Assembly: GCF_046297895.1 (NCBI RefSeq)
Contig: NZ_JBKBHC010000006.1
Coordinates: 186,001-250,000, forward strand
Source: Ferrovibrio sp046297895
GTDB taxonomy: Bacteria > Pseudomonadota > Alphaproteobacteria > Ferrovibrionales > Ferrovibrionaceae
Reading direction: 5' to 3'
DNA length: 64,000 nt
Part shown: positions 9,131 to 17,674 of the stretch, piece after piece
Layout: each line of letters starts with the position of its first letter
Numbering within the stretch: the stretch's first letter is position 1
Position numbers and translations under genes: made by a program
Notes under the pieces: model-generated
What the model was told of the DNA's origin: nothing
Seen by the model: only the letters and a program-made list of their open reading frames with translations
Database searches by the model: none

Positions 9131-9967
9131 ATGAGTTACCGCGATATCGTTGTTCACCTTACGCTGGACCCGCGGAATGCCGTGCGCATCCAGCTTGCCA
9201 TCGGTCTGGCACGACGCTTCGGCGCCCGGGTCAGCGGGCTGTATACTGTGCCGCCCCCCAACGTGCCGTATTACATGGGCGAATACATTCCCACGGAACT
9301 GATCCAGAAGCAGATGGACGAGGCCCAGAAGGCCTCGGTCACGGCGCATGCGGAATTCATGCGCATCTGCGGCGAGGCCGGTATCGAGCATCGCTGGCTC
9401 AGCAGCGAATTGGCGCCGGTCGAGGCCCTGCTGATGAGGGTGCGCGCCAGCGACATTGCCGTCGTCGGCCAGCCGGATCCCAACCCGGCCGATCCGGCAT
9501 CGATACCCTACGGTACGGATGTGCTGCCACATGAGCTGGCCTTGCAGGCCGGTCGGCCGGTGCTGGCGGTACCCCATGACGGAACGGTGGCCGAGATCGG
9601 CCGGCGCATCCTGGTGGCATGGAATGGCAAGCGCGAGGCGACGCGCGCCCTGCACGATGCCATGCCGTTGCTGCGCAGCGCAGAGACGGTGCATCTCCTC
9701 ACCGTGGGACCCGAGCGCAGGGGGCGTACCCAGATGGCAGAGATCACTGAGCACCTGCTGCGCCACGGGCTGCGTCTGGAAACCGCCGTCATTGACCCGG
9801 CTGGCCAAAAGGTTGGGGCGGCCCTGATGGCCGAGGCACAGGCGCGCCATGCAGATTTGGTGGTGATGGGAGCCTTCGGCCATTCCAGGCTGCGCGAGAT
9901 GGTGTTTGGCGGCGTGACGGAAACGATCCTGTCTGGCATGTCCCTGCCGGTTCTGCTCAGCAACTGA
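9131..9967 (+). CDS. Tandem-domain universal stress protein (1 of 3)
   Basis: A 278-residue protein made of two Usp folds. The N-terminal half starts SYRDIVVHLTLD; the C-terminal half starts RRILVAWNGKREATRAL and holds the nucleotide-binding motif GAFG-x9-GG from about residue 247. Only the second half has the glycine motif, so only that half should bind ATP. Two close paralogues follow directly. An AAGGAGG-like ribosome site lies just before the ATG at 9131. Such proteins help survival under oxygen limitation or energy stress; the target process is unknown. Confidence 0.88.
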   Translation: MSYRDIVVHLTLDPRNAVRIQLAIGLARRFGARVSGLYTVPPPNVPYYMGEYIPTELIQKQMDEAQKASVTAHAEFMRICGEAGIEHRWLSSELAPVEALLMRVRASDIAVVGQPDPNPADPASIPYGTDVLPHELALQAGRPVLAVPHDGTVAEIGRRILVAWNGKREATRALHDAMPLLRSAETVHLLTVGPERRGRTQMAEITEHLLRHGLRLETAVIDPAGQKVGAALMAEAQARHADLVVMGAFGHSRLREMVFGGVTETILSGMSLPVLLSN

Positions 9968-9984
9968 CGGGCCTGTCTGAGGGG

Positions 9985-9998
9985 TTGATGCAGGTCAA
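9985..9998 (+). promoter_or_regulatory. FNR/FixK-type binding box upstream of the second usp gene
   Basis: The sequence TTGATGCAGGTCAA fits the TTGA-N6-TCAA dyad bound by FNR/FixK/FnrL regulators. A -10-like TAGCAT at 10020-10025 puts a start site near 10032, so the dyad is centred about 41 bases upstream of it, the classical class II activator position. Universal stress genes are known members of such anaerobic regulons. Confidence 0.6.
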
Positions 9999-10080
9999 TG
10001 CTCCGCCCGCATAGCGGGTTAGCATGTTGACATGACCGGATCGAAAACCGGCAGCAGACGTCAACCGGAAGAGGGCGCCC

Positions 10081-10917
10081 ATGGCCATTCGCGATATCCT
10101 TGTTCACTTCTCCGAAGACCCGCGCAATGGCGCCAAGACAGATGTTGCGTTGCAAATTGCCCAGCGCGATGGCGCGCATGTGACGGCGCTTTATACCCTG
10201 CCGCCACCGCAGCATCTTTTTTATATGGGCGAGTATGTTCCGCCCGAGTTCTATCAGCGTCAGATCGACGAGGCCCGCGCCGCGGCCAAGAAGGCCAAGG
10301 CTGAGTTCGAGGCCGCTGCGGCCAAGCAGGGCGTGGTCGCGGAGTGGATCGAAAGCGAGCGGCTCCCAGTCGAGGCGATCGAGACCTATGGTCGCGCCTT
10401 CGACCTGCTGGTGCTCGGTCAGCCCGACCCGGATCCGGAGAACCCGGTTCTTGTCCCCTCAGGCATGGATGTACTGCCGCACGACATCTCGCTTCGCGCG
10501 GGCCGTCCCATCCTGACCGTGCCGTATGCCGGCAACTATCCCAAGATCGGCCACCGGGTCATGGTGGCCTGGAACGGCAGCCGCGAGTCGACCCGCGCGG
10601 TGCATGATGCCCTGCCATTCCTGACCAAGGCCGAGCATGTGACGGTCTATTGCATCAATGCCGATCGCAGCCGGGGCACCCCCGGTGCCGAACTGGCCCG
10701 CCATCTGGCACGGCATAGCGTGAAGGTGGATGTGGCCAATACGGTGATCGAGGACATGGAGGCAGGTGAGGCTTTATTGTCGGCGGTGGCTGATCGTAGC
10801 ATCGACCTGCTGGTGATGGGCGCGTATGGCCATTCGCGTCTGCGCGAGATGGTATTCGGCGGCGTGACCGAGACCATCCTCTCCTCGATGACGGTCCCGG
10901 TTCTGCTGAGCAACTAG
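10081..10917 (+). CDS. Tandem-domain universal stress protein (2 of 3)
   Basis: A 278-residue two-domain Usp protein, the closest paralogue of its upstream neighbour: both have YTLPPP/YTVPPP followed by YMGEY in the first half, WNGxRExTRA at the start of the second, and a near-identical end from GAxGHSRLREM onward. The glycine-rich nucleotide motif begins about residue 247. Its own FNR/FixK-type promoter lies in the 113-bp gap before it, so it may be expressed under low oxygen independently of the first copy. The third copy starts seven bases after its stop and is probably co-transcribed. Confidence 0.88.
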   Translation: MAIRDILVHFSEDPRNGAKTDVALQIAQRDGAHVTALYTLPPPQHLFYMGEYVPPEFYQRQIDEARAAAKKAKAEFEAAAAKQGVVAEWIESERLPVEAIETYGRAFDLLVLGQPDPDPENPVLVPSGMDVLPHDISLRAGRPILTVPYAGNYPKIGHRVMVAWNGSRESTRAVHDALPFLTKAEHVTVYCINADRSRGTPGAELARHLARHSVKVDVANTVIEDMEAGEALLSAVADRSIDLLVMGAYGHSRLREMVFGGVTETILSSMTVPVLLSN

Positions 10918-10924
10918 ACCGTCG

Positions 10925-11758
10925 ATGTCTGCTTCAGCCTATCGCGATATCGCCGTCCATATCGGTGTGAATGCCGGTAGTGAACTGACCGCCCAGCTTG
11001 CCTATGCCGTTGCCCTCGCTGCTGGCTGCGGAGCGCATCTCTGCGGTCTGTTCAACCGTCCGCCGCTGCCTCTGGTGCGCCACTACATGCCGCCAGAGGT
11101 GATTGCGCACCACAAGACCGAATGCGAACGGGCCGCCGCAAGGGCGAGGCAAAATCTCGATGCGGCAGCGCGGGCTCATGACGTGAGCACCGAATGGCAT
11201 GACATGTCCGGTACGGCGCTGGAAGCGATCGTGACACAAGCCCGGGCCAGCGATCTCCTGCTCCTCTCTGGCGTGATCGCCGGAGAAGCGACCGCCCGCG
11301 AGTATGATCGCGAGACACTGGCCGATGACGCAGTGCTGGCGCTTGGCAGGCCCGTTCTGCTGCTGCCTGGAGCTCCGCCGGCCGGCCTGCCGCAAAACAT
11401 CCTGATCGGCTGGAATGGCAGCCGCGAGGCCAGCCGTGCCGTGCATGACGCCATGCCCCTGCTTCAGAAGGCGGGCAGGGTGACGATCCTGAGCATCGAT
11501 CCGGAACGGGAGGGTGGATTGCCCGGCACTGAACTGGCGCGTCACTTGGCACGGCAGGATGTGACGGCGGATCTGCTGATCCGCGAAGGCCATGACCGTG
11601 ATGCCGGACTTTTGCTGCAGCAGACGGCGTGGGACATCAAGGCCGACATGATCGTCATGGGCGCCTATGGCCGTGGCAGGCTGAGCGAGACGGTGCTGGG
11701 CGGGGCCACGATGCATATGTTGAGAAAGGCCGCATTGCCGGTTCTGTTCAGCCACTGA
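10925..11758 (+). CDS. Tandem-domain universal stress protein (3 of 3)
   Basis: A 277-residue two-domain Usp protein, more diverged than the first two. It keeps the domain-2 opening LIGWNGSREASRAVHDAMPL and the glycine motif GAYGRGRLSETVLGG from about residue 246, but replaces YMGEY of the others by HYMPPEV. The seven-base gap from copy 2 indicates co-transcription. The triplication gives three related but distinct sensors in one place, plausibly able to form mixed dimers; that last point is inference. Confidence 0.87.
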   Translation: MSASAYRDIAVHIGVNAGSELTAQLAYAVALAAGCGAHLCGLFNRPPLPLVRHYMPPEVIAHHKTECERAAARARQNLDAAARAHDVSTEWHDMSGTALEAIVTQARASDLLLLSGVIAGEATAREYDRETLADDAVLALGRPVLLLPGAPPAGLPQNILIGWNGSREASRAVHDAMPLLQKAGRVTILSIDPEREGGLPGTELARHLARQDVTADLLIREGHDRDAGLLLQQTAWDIKADMIVMGAYGRGRLSETVLGGATMHMLRKAALPVLFSH

Positions 11759-11774
11759 CGGGGTCGCGCGGTAT

Positions 11775-11803
11775 TTGCCGCGGCGGCCGCATCGCACTAC
11801 ATT
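11775..11803 (+). promoter_or_regulatory. Candidate promoter for the isochorismatase-like gene
   Basis: TTGCCG (11775-11780) and TACATT (11798-11803) are 17 bases apart, giving a start near 11810 and a short leader before the ATG at 11827. The -10 and its ACTACATTGG context match the promoter upstream of the first usp gene, which suggests shared control. Confidence 0.45.
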
Positions 11804-11826
11804 GGTCGGGTCCCACGGATTCTGCC

Positions 11827-12369
11827 ATGCTGCTCGCTGCGCCCCACGCCCAACTGCTCGTCATCGATATCCAGGCCCGGCTGCTGCCGGTCATGCGGGA
11901 TGGCCCACGAGTTGTGCGCAACTCCGGTATTTTGCTGCGTGGGGCTCGGAAACTGGGGCTTCCTGTCCTGCTCACCGAGCAGTACCCGCAAGGGCTGGGG
12001 CCGACGGTTCCCGAGATCATGGCCGATGCCGGCGATGCCCTGGTGCTGCCGAAGATGCATTTCTCGGCTGCAAGCGATCCTGCAATCCATACGCGTATCG
12101 AGGCGGCCGCCCGGCCTCAGATTGTGATTGCCGGCATCGAGGCTCATGTCTGCGTGCTGCAGACCGCGCTTACCCTTGTCGAACAGGGACAGCAGGTCTT
12201 CGTGGTGGCAGATGCTGTGTCCTCGCGCCATGCCGACAGCATTGCTGTCGCGCTTCAGCGCTTGCAGGCGGTCGGCGTGCAGATCGTCACAACCGAAATG
12301 TGCCTGTTCGAATGGCTGGGTAACGCGGCGCATGCCGAATTCAAGAATTTGTCCAGCCTGATCAAATAG
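11827..12369 (+). CDS. Isochorismatase-family cysteine hydrolase
   Basis: A 180-residue protein with the complete Asp-Lys-Cys triad of the family: Asp14 (LLVIDIQ), Lys76 (LPKMHF) and Cys109 (GIEAHVCVLQTA). Its short length and the conserved cis-peptide region before the Cys fit the YcaC-like/nicotinamidase-like single-domain hydrolases rather than isochorismatase itself. The ATG at 11827 is the first that gives the family N-terminus; the frame is open upstream inside the preceding usp gene and is not used. The alpha/beta hydrolase follows after 22 bases and is probably co-transcribed. The substrate is unknown. Confidence 0.85.
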   Translation: MLLAAPHAQLLVIDIQARLLPVMRDGPRVVRNSGILLRGARKLGLPVLLTEQYPQGLGPTVPEIMADAGDALVLPKMHFSAASDPAIHTRIEAAARPQIVIAGIEAHVCVLQTALTLVEQGQQVFVVADAVSSRHADSIAVALQRLQAVGVQIVTTEMCLFEWLGNAAHAEFKNLSSLIK

Positions 12370-12391
12370 TCTGATACGAAAGGATGCCGAT

Positions 12392-13090
12392 ATGCGCCAG
12401 CCCCTGGTGCTGATTCCAGGCCTGTTGCTAACCGACGATTTCTGGCGCGAGCAGGTCGCCCGCCTGTCTGACGTTGCACAATGTATTGTGCCATCCTGCC
12501 ATTACGACATGGATAATTTCAGCGACATGGCGCGCGCCATCCTGGCCGAGGCACCTGAGACTTTCGCGCTCTGCGGCCTCTCGATGGGCGGCTATATCGC
12601 GCAGGAGATCATGCGTCAGGCGCCGCAGCGCATCACCCGCATCGCCTTGATGGATACATCGTCACGTGCCGATACGCCGGAACAGACCGAGCGCCGCCGC
12701 GCCCTGATCAAGCTGGGTCAGATTGGCCGTTTCCGCGGCGTGACGCCGCAACTGCTGCCGGTATTGCTGCATCCCGACAACCTGTCGAATACGACGATGA
12801 CCGACCGGCTGATGGCTATGGCCGAACAGATAGGGCGTGACGGTTTCATCAAGCAGCAGACAGCCATCATTGCCCGACCCGACGGCCGCGCGGATCTGAA
12901 GACATACCGCCTGCCGGCTTTGGTTCTGTGCGGCCGGCAGGATGCCCTTACGCCGCTGGAACTCCATGAGGAGATGGTTGGGCTGATTCCTGGCGCCCGG
13001 CTTGTAGTGATTGAGCATTGCGGCCATCTACCGCCGATGGAAAGGCCGGATGAAACGGCAGTGGCCCTGCGCGCCTGGCTGGCGGCGTGA
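12392..13090 (+). CDS. Alpha/beta hydrolase
   Basis: A 232-residue alpha/beta-hydrolase-fold protein with nucleophile elbow GLSMGG (Ser64), likely acid Asp184 (GRQDALTP) and His212 (EHCGHLPPME). The N-terminal strand LVLIPGLLL provides the oxyanion hole region. It follows the isochorismatase-like gene closely and ends two bases from the convergent GGDEF-like gene. The family includes esterases, lactonases and C-C hydrolases; the reaction cannot be narrowed from sequence. Confidence 0.85.
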   Translation: MRQPLVLIPGLLLTDDFWREQVARLSDVAQCIVPSCHYDMDNFSDMARAILAEAPETFALCGLSMGGYIAQEIMRQAPQRITRIALMDTSSRADTPEQTERRRALIKLGQIGRFRGVTPQLLPVLLHPDNLSNTTMTDRLMAMAEQIGRDGFIKQQTAIIARPDGRADLKTYRLPALVLCGRQDALTPLELHEEMVGLIPGARLVVIEHCGHLPPMERPDETAVALRAWLAA

Positions 13091-13091
13091 G

Positions 13092-14276
13092 CTAGGTCGG
13101 ATCGAGGCTTTTTTCGTTCAGGCGCGCTACCGACACGCGGTTTCTACCATCGGTCTTGGCTTGCGCCAACGCCAGTTCGCTCCGCTGCATCAGGCTGGCC
13201 CAGTCGTCGCCATGCAGGCCCAGCGAGGCAATTCCAAAGCTGGCGGTCACTGCCGGAATCTCATCCGCCGCTGGTCTCATTGCGGCGATCTGCTGGCGTA
13301 GGCGCTCGGCCAACTGCTGCGCGCCGGCAAGGCGGGTGCTGGGCAGCAGTATGCACAGTGTCGCATCGTCTATGCGTGCCAGATAATCCTCGTGACGCAT
13401 GTTGGTTACTATGATGCCTGCGGTTCGCTTCAGCACGGCATCCCCGCAGGCATGGCCATGCTGGCGGCAGAAGGCCTCGAAATCATCGATATCGAGCATG
13501 ATTGCCGAAAGGCCATAGCCATGGCGGCGTGCGCGTGAGACTTCCTTGCCACCGATCTCATCCAGCAAGCCACGATTGACCAGGCCGGTAATCTGGTCGG
13601 TGCGAACGCTTGTCACCAGGCGTTGCTGCAGGCGTTGGCTTACCATCAGTGCACAGGCAATGGTTGCCAGCAGCGCCGCCACGACGGGAATCAGGAAAAC
13701 GCCGTTGCTGATGGGGCTGATCTGCAGCCCATTCTCCTGCAACTGTCCCGTCAGAGCCGACAGCAGCCGCATCAAGTATAGGGTCGATAGCATGCCAAAA
13801 ATCAGGCCAACAAAGGCCTGCGTCTGCATCATTCCGGCTTCGAGGCGATAAAGCATGGTCCAGGCAATGAAGGCGCAGATCAGGGCAATTGCGGCAGCCG
13901 CTATGGCTGCGCGAATGGCAACATCGGGAGTGACGAACAGGAACCAGCTGAATACCGGCACGGCGATGGCAAGCAGCAAAGCCGCGCTGCGCCAGGGCAG
14001 GGACTGACCCTTGAACTGGCGGCAGCCAAACCAGAACAGGAGATATCCTATCAGCAGAAGACCATTGCCCGAAAAGGTGACGATCGGTTCGGTTACAGGC
14101 TTGCGCAGCACCAGGATGACGATCCCGACCCCCAGCGTCACATTCGCCATGGCCCAAAGAGACGGGCCTGGTTCGCGCGGATGTACCGCGCTGATACCGG
14201 CCATGATCACCGTATTGATAGCGGCAATGGCAATCGTAGCCAGTGCAATGATCGGCAAGCCATCCGCGCCATCCAT
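13092..14276 (-). CDS. Membrane protein with degenerate GGDEF domain (I-site retained)
   Basis: A 394-residue protein with about six to seven membrane helices (residues 1-210) and a C-terminal GGDEF-type domain (about 220-390). The metal-site segment IMLDIDDFEAF and the domain end SFGIASL are recognisable, but the signature GGDEF is replaced by DDATL at 303-307, so cyclase activity is not expected. The allosteric RxxD site is kept as RHED at 294-297, with the usual five-residue spacing to the signature. The best reading is a membrane-bound cyclic-di-GMP receptor or a regulatory partner. It lies just downstream of parE on the same strand, 13 bases apart. Confidence 0.85.
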   Translation of the reverse strand: MDGADGLPIIALATIAIAAINTVIMAGISAVHPREPGPSLWAMANVTLGVGIVILVLRKPVTEPIVTFSGNGLLLIGYLLFWFGCRQFKGQSLPWRSAALLLAIAVPVFSWFLFVTPDVAIRAAIAAAAIALICAFIAWTMLYRLEAGMMQTQAFVGLIFGMLSTLYLMRLLSALTGQLQENGLQISPISNGVFLIPVVAALLATIACALMVSQRLQQRLVTSVRTDQITGLVNRGLLDEIGGKEVSRARRHGYGLSAIMLDIDDFEAFCRQHGHACGDAVLKRTAGIIVTNMRHEDYLARIDDATLCILLPSTRLAGAQQLAERLRQQIAAMRPAADEIPAVTASFGIASLGLHGDDWASLMQRSELALAQAKTDGRNRVSVARLNEKSLDPT

Positions 14277-14289
14277 TTGCGGCTACGCT

Positions 14290-16257
14290 TCACACATCGA
14301 TATCAGTGGCGAAGGCAGCGCGTTCCTGGATGAACTGAAAGCGCAGTTCGGGCTTGCGGCCCATCAGACGTTCCACCAGATCGTCGGCTTCCTTGGCCTC
14401 ATCCACCGGCACCTGCACGCGCAGTAAGGTGCGGTTCTTCGGGTTCATCGTGGTTTCCTTCAGTTGCGCGGGCGGCATTTCGCCCAGGCCCTTGAAGCGG
14501 CTGATCTCCACCTTCTTGGAGCCGAAATGCTGCTTGATCAGCTTGTCCTTGTCGTCGTCGTCCATCGCGTAGAAGGTCTTCCCGCCGGCAGACAGGCGAT
14601 AGAGCGGCGGTTGCGCCAGGTAGAGATGGCCATGCTCGATCAGCTTGGGCATCTCTCGGAAGAAGAAAGTCATCAGCAGGGAAGCGATATGTGCGCCGTC
14701 GACATCGGCGTCGGTCATGATGATGACCTTCTCGTAGCGCAGGTCTTCCTCGCGGTATTTGCCGCCGGTGCCGCAGCCCAGCGCCTGGATCAGGTCGGCC
14801 AGTTCCTGGTTGGCAGCCAGCTTGCCCGAGCCCGCCGAGGCGACATTGAGGATCTTGCCGCGCAGCGGCAGCACGGCCTGGCGTCGGCGGTCGCGCGCCT
14901 GCTTGGCCGAACCGCCCGCCGAGTCACCCTCGACGATGAAGATCTCCGAGCCATTGGCCGCTTCGTCTGCGCAGTCGGCCAGCTTGCCGGGCAGGCGCAG
15001 CTTGCGCGTGGCCGACTTGCGGTTGACCTCTTTCTCGGCGCGGCGGCGCAGGCGTTCTTCCGCGCGCTCGATCAGGCGCGTGAGCAGGGCATTGGCATGC
15101 TGCGGCGCGCCGGCCAGCCAATGGTCGAAATGGTCCTTCACGGCTGTCTCGACCAGCTTCTGCGCCTCAACCGTAACCAGCTTGTCCTTGGTCTGGCCCT
15201 GGAATTGCGGGTCCTTGATGAAGACCGAGAGCATCGCCGTGCCGGCGGTGAGGATGTCGTCGGCGGTGATCTGCGCCGCCTTCTTGTTGTTGGCCAGCTC
15301 GGCATAATCCTTGATGCCGCGCATCAGCGCGCTGCGGAAGCCGGCTTCGTGCGTGCCTCCCTCGGGCGTGGGCACGGTGTTGCAATAGGATTGCAGCCAG
15401 CCTTCGTCGATGTCGCTGGGCCAGTGGATCGCCCATTCCACCTTGCCGCGTTCGCCCGCCAGATCGGCGCGGCCGGCAAACGGCGTCGGCGTCACGGTCT
15501 GCTGGCCTTCGAGCTGTTCGTTCAGATAGTCCTGAAGCCCGCCGGGGAAATGCAGCACCGCCTCGGCCGGAGTCTCGTCGCCTTCCTTCAGCAGTTCAGG
15601 CGCGCAGGCCCAGTGGATCTTCACGCCCGGATACAGATAGGCCTTCGAGCGCGCCATCTTGAAGATGCGCGCGGCGCGGAAATGCGCGCCCTTGCCGAAG
15701 ATCTGCTCGTCGGGATGGAAGATCACGGTGGTGCCGCGTCGGTTCGGCACGCTGCCGACCTTTACCAGTTTGCCCTGCGGCGCGCCGCGCGAATATTCCT
15801 GCCGCCACAATTCGCGGTCGCGCGCCACTTCCACCGTCAGGCGGTCGGACAGCGCGTTGACCACCGATATGCCCACGCCATGCAGGCCGCCGGCGGTGGA
15901 GTAGACCTTGGACGAGAATTTGCCGCCCGAATGCAGGGTGGTGAGGATCACCTCCAGCGCCGACTTGTCCTTGAACTTGGGGTGCCGGTCGATCGGGATG
16001 CCGCGGCCGTTATCGGCCACCTTCAGGCTGCCATCGGCCTGCAGGGTCACCTCGATGCGGTCGGCATGGCCGGCCACAGCCTCGTCCATCGAGTTGTCGA
16101 GCACCTCGGCAAACAGGTGGTGCAGGGCGCGTTCGTCGGTACCGCCGATATACATGCCGGGCCGGCGCCGCACCGGCTCCAGGCCCTCGAGAACTTCGAT
16201 GTCCTTGGCGGTGTAATCGTTGCCGCCCTTGCTTCCCTGCTGGAACAAGTCGTTCAT
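14290..16257 (-). CDS. parE: DNA topoisomerase IV subunit B
   Basis: A protein of about 655 residues with the GHKL ATPase elements EVLDNSMDEAV, DNGRGIP and GGLHGVGISVVNALS, the transducer domain, and the TOPRIM motifs EGDSAGGSAKQARDRRRQAV and DADVDGAHI. The short C-terminal end and MNDLF start fit alphaproteobacterial ParE rather than the longer GyrB. I used the ATG at 16257 because it gives the usual MNDLF N-terminus; the frame also has a GTG at 16266. ParE with ParC decatenates daughter chromosomes; parC is not in this window. Confidence 0.93.
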   Translation of the reverse strand: MNDLFQQGSKGGNDYTAKDIEVLEGLEPVRRRPGMYIGGTDERALHHLFAEVLDNSMDEAVAGHADRIEVTLQADGSLKVADNGRGIPIDRHPKFKDKSALEVILTTLHSGGKFSSKVYSTAGGLHGVGISVVNALSDRLTVEVARDRELWRQEYSRGAPQGKLVKVGSVPNRRGTTVIFHPDEQIFGKGAHFRAARIFKMARSKAYLYPGVKIHWACAPELLKEGDETPAEAVLHFPGGLQDYLNEQLEGQQTVTPTPFAGRADLAGERGKVEWAIHWPSDIDEGWLQSYCNTVPTPEGGTHEAGFRSALMRGIKDYAELANNKKAAQITADDILTAGTAMLSVFIKDPQFQGQTKDKLVTVEAQKLVETAVKDHFDHWLAGAPQHANALLTRLIERAEERLRRRAEKEVNRKSATRKLRLPGKLADCADEAANGSEIFIVEGDSAGGSAKQARDRRRQAVLPLRGKILNVASAGSGKLAANQELADLIQALGCGTGGKYREEDLRYEKVIIMTDADVDGAHIASLLMTFFFREMPKLIEHGHLYLAQPPLYRLSAGGKTFYAMDDDDKDKLIKQHFGSKKVEISRFKGLGEMPPAQLKETTMNPKNRTLLRVQVPVDEAKEADDLVERLMGRKPELRFQFIQERAAFATDIDV

Positions 16258-16358
16258 ACTATTCACGGATTTCGATTAAGGGGTGACTCGGATTTGCGCC
16301 GCAGTATAGTGGGGCCCGTGCCGGCGGCACAACCAACATATGGTAGGAATATAGGACC

Positions 16359-16748
16359 ATGACCCAGACCCCGACGCGTGGCGAACCGGTGATTCGCTCG
16401 GCCCCGATGCCGGCCGACATGAATGGCAACGGCGATATTTTCGGCGGCTGGGTCTTAAGCCAGATGGACATCGCCGGCGGCATCGTGGCGGCCCGGCGCG
16501 CCCAGGGCCGGGTGGTGACCGTGGCGGTGGACGCCATGACCTTCCACCAGCCGATCAAGGTGGGCGACGTGGTGTCGATCTACGGCAGCGTGATCCGGGT
16601 CGGCCGCAGCTCGATGGCGGTGAAGCTGGAGACCATCGTGGCGCGCCGGCTGGATCCCACCGAGATCAAGGTGACCGAGGGCGTCTATACCTATGTCGCC
16701 ATCGACGAGAACGGCCGGCCGCGCCCTGTGCCCAAAGAGGGTGCATGA
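16359..16748 (+). CDS. YciA-like acyl-CoA thioesterase
   Basis: A 129-residue hot-dog-fold protein. The catalytic segment NGNGDIFGGWVLSQMD carries the Asp typical of YciA/acyl-CoA hydrolases, and AVDAMTFHQPIKVGDVVSIYG forms the conserved core strand. It would hydrolyse short to medium acyl-CoAs to free CoA. It is divergent from parE and overlaps the following PAS-like gene by four bases (ATGA), so the two are co-translated. The family call is firm; the chain length is unknown. Confidence 0.88.
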   Translation: MTQTPTRGEPVIRSAPMPADMNGNGDIFGGWVLSQMDIAGGIVAARRAQGRVVTVAVDAMTFHQPIKVGDVVSIYGSVIRVGRSSMAVKLETIVARRLDPTEIKVTEGVYTYVAIDENGRPRPVPKEGA

Positions 16749-17206
16749 CCAAAGGTACGCGCCATTACGCCGCCGACGAGATCGTTGCGCCGGAACTGAT
16801 CGCGCTGCAGGCGATGTATGACGACCTGCGCGGGCAGCACACTTTGCTGGCCTATGACGCCCTGCCGCCGGTGGAGGCCCTGCCGGGCGTCGCCGACCTG
16901 GCTCTGGTGGAAGCGCTGGCCGACGGACGTTACCGCTATCTGGCCATGGGCAACGGCTATCGTCATGTGGCGGGCGAGGCGCTGAAAACTGGTCCGGACG
17001 GCACCATCACGGAAACCCGGCCGGTGGTGCGCCAGCATTTTGACCTGGCGGTGACCGAACGCCGGCCGGTGCATGTGAGCGTGACGCGCTGGGACGGCCC
17101 GAAAATCCTGCAATACGACCGGCTGATCCTGCCCCTGCTGGATCGTCGCGGCGACATCGCCCATCTGCTGGCCGGAGAAGTTTTCCTGCGCTTCGCCAAG
17201 GGCTAG
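16745..17206 (+). CDS. Small PAS-like orphan protein (copy 1 of 4)
   Basis: A 153-residue soluble protein with no output domain. It resembles the alphaproteobacterial single-domain PAS-like family (PAS_5 type): a helical N-terminus, a strand pair RYRYLAMGNGYRHVAGEAL, a middle helical region and C-terminal strands PVHVSVTRWDG and YDRLILPLLDR. Three further members are at 19382, 42799 and 48984. It is translationally coupled to the thioesterase gene. It may bind a small ligand or a partner; function is unknown. This is the most diverged copy, so the call is less certain. Confidence 0.55.
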   Translation: MTKGTRHYAADEIVAPELIALQAMYDDLRGQHTLLAYDALPPVEALPGVADLALVEALADGRYRYLAMGNGYRHVAGEALKTGPDGTITETRPVVRQHFDLAVTERRPVHVSVTRWDGPKILQYDRLILPLLDRRGDIAHLLAGEVFLRFAKG

Positions 17207-17293
17207 CCCCCATAGTTTGATCTGGGACAAGGCCGCTTTGCCGGGCGGGTCTAGGCTGCTGCGCAGGGATGCAGCAGCAGCGGGAGGAGACCC

Positions 17294-17674
17294 ATGCAGG
17301 CGCAGCACACATATAGCAAACCCGGCCTCGGCTGCTGGCTGAAGGCCGTATGGAACAAGCTGGCCGAGGAGCAGGAATGGCGCGGCCTGGCGAACGAGGA
17401 CCGCCACCGCATTGCCCAGGACATGGCGCTGAGCGACGGTGACTTGGCGGCCCTGGTACGCGATGGCGGCGGCAGCGCCGAACTGGATGAACTGCTGGCC
17501 CGGCGGGCGGTGCCGGGCAAGCCCCGGCTGGCGCCGGAACTGCTGCGCGAGATGCAGCATAACTGCGCCTTCTGCGGCCATCGGCCGGATTGCCGCGACT
17601 GGCTCGCGGGGCATGCGGAAGCCGGCGCGCCGGCCTTCTGCGCGAACCGAGACGTGCTGACCTCGTCTGTCTGA
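17294..17674 (+). CDS. Small Cys-rich protein, DUF6455-like
   Basis: A 126-residue protein with a helical N-terminal half and a C-terminal cysteine cluster: NCAFCGHRPDCRDWLAG then APAFCAN, i.e. C-x2-C-x5-C-x15-C. The layout matches DUF6455-type proteins of alphaproteobacteria and could hold zinc or an iron-sulfur cluster, or form disulfides. A strong GGAGGAG ribosome site sits five bases before the ATG. It stands alone between the PAS-like gene and the ArsR cassette. No function is known to me. Confidence 0.7.
   Translation: MQAQHTYSKPGLGCWLKAVWNKLAEEQEWRGLANEDRHRIAQDMALSDGDLAALVRDGGGSAELDELLARRAVPGKPRLAPELLREMQHNCAFCGHRPDCRDWLAGHAEAGAPAFCANRDVLTSSV

Noticed and set aside
14464..16362. Long plus-strand open frame opposite parE
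   Set aside because: ParE motifs are complete on the minus strand; the opposite frame has shadow composition only.
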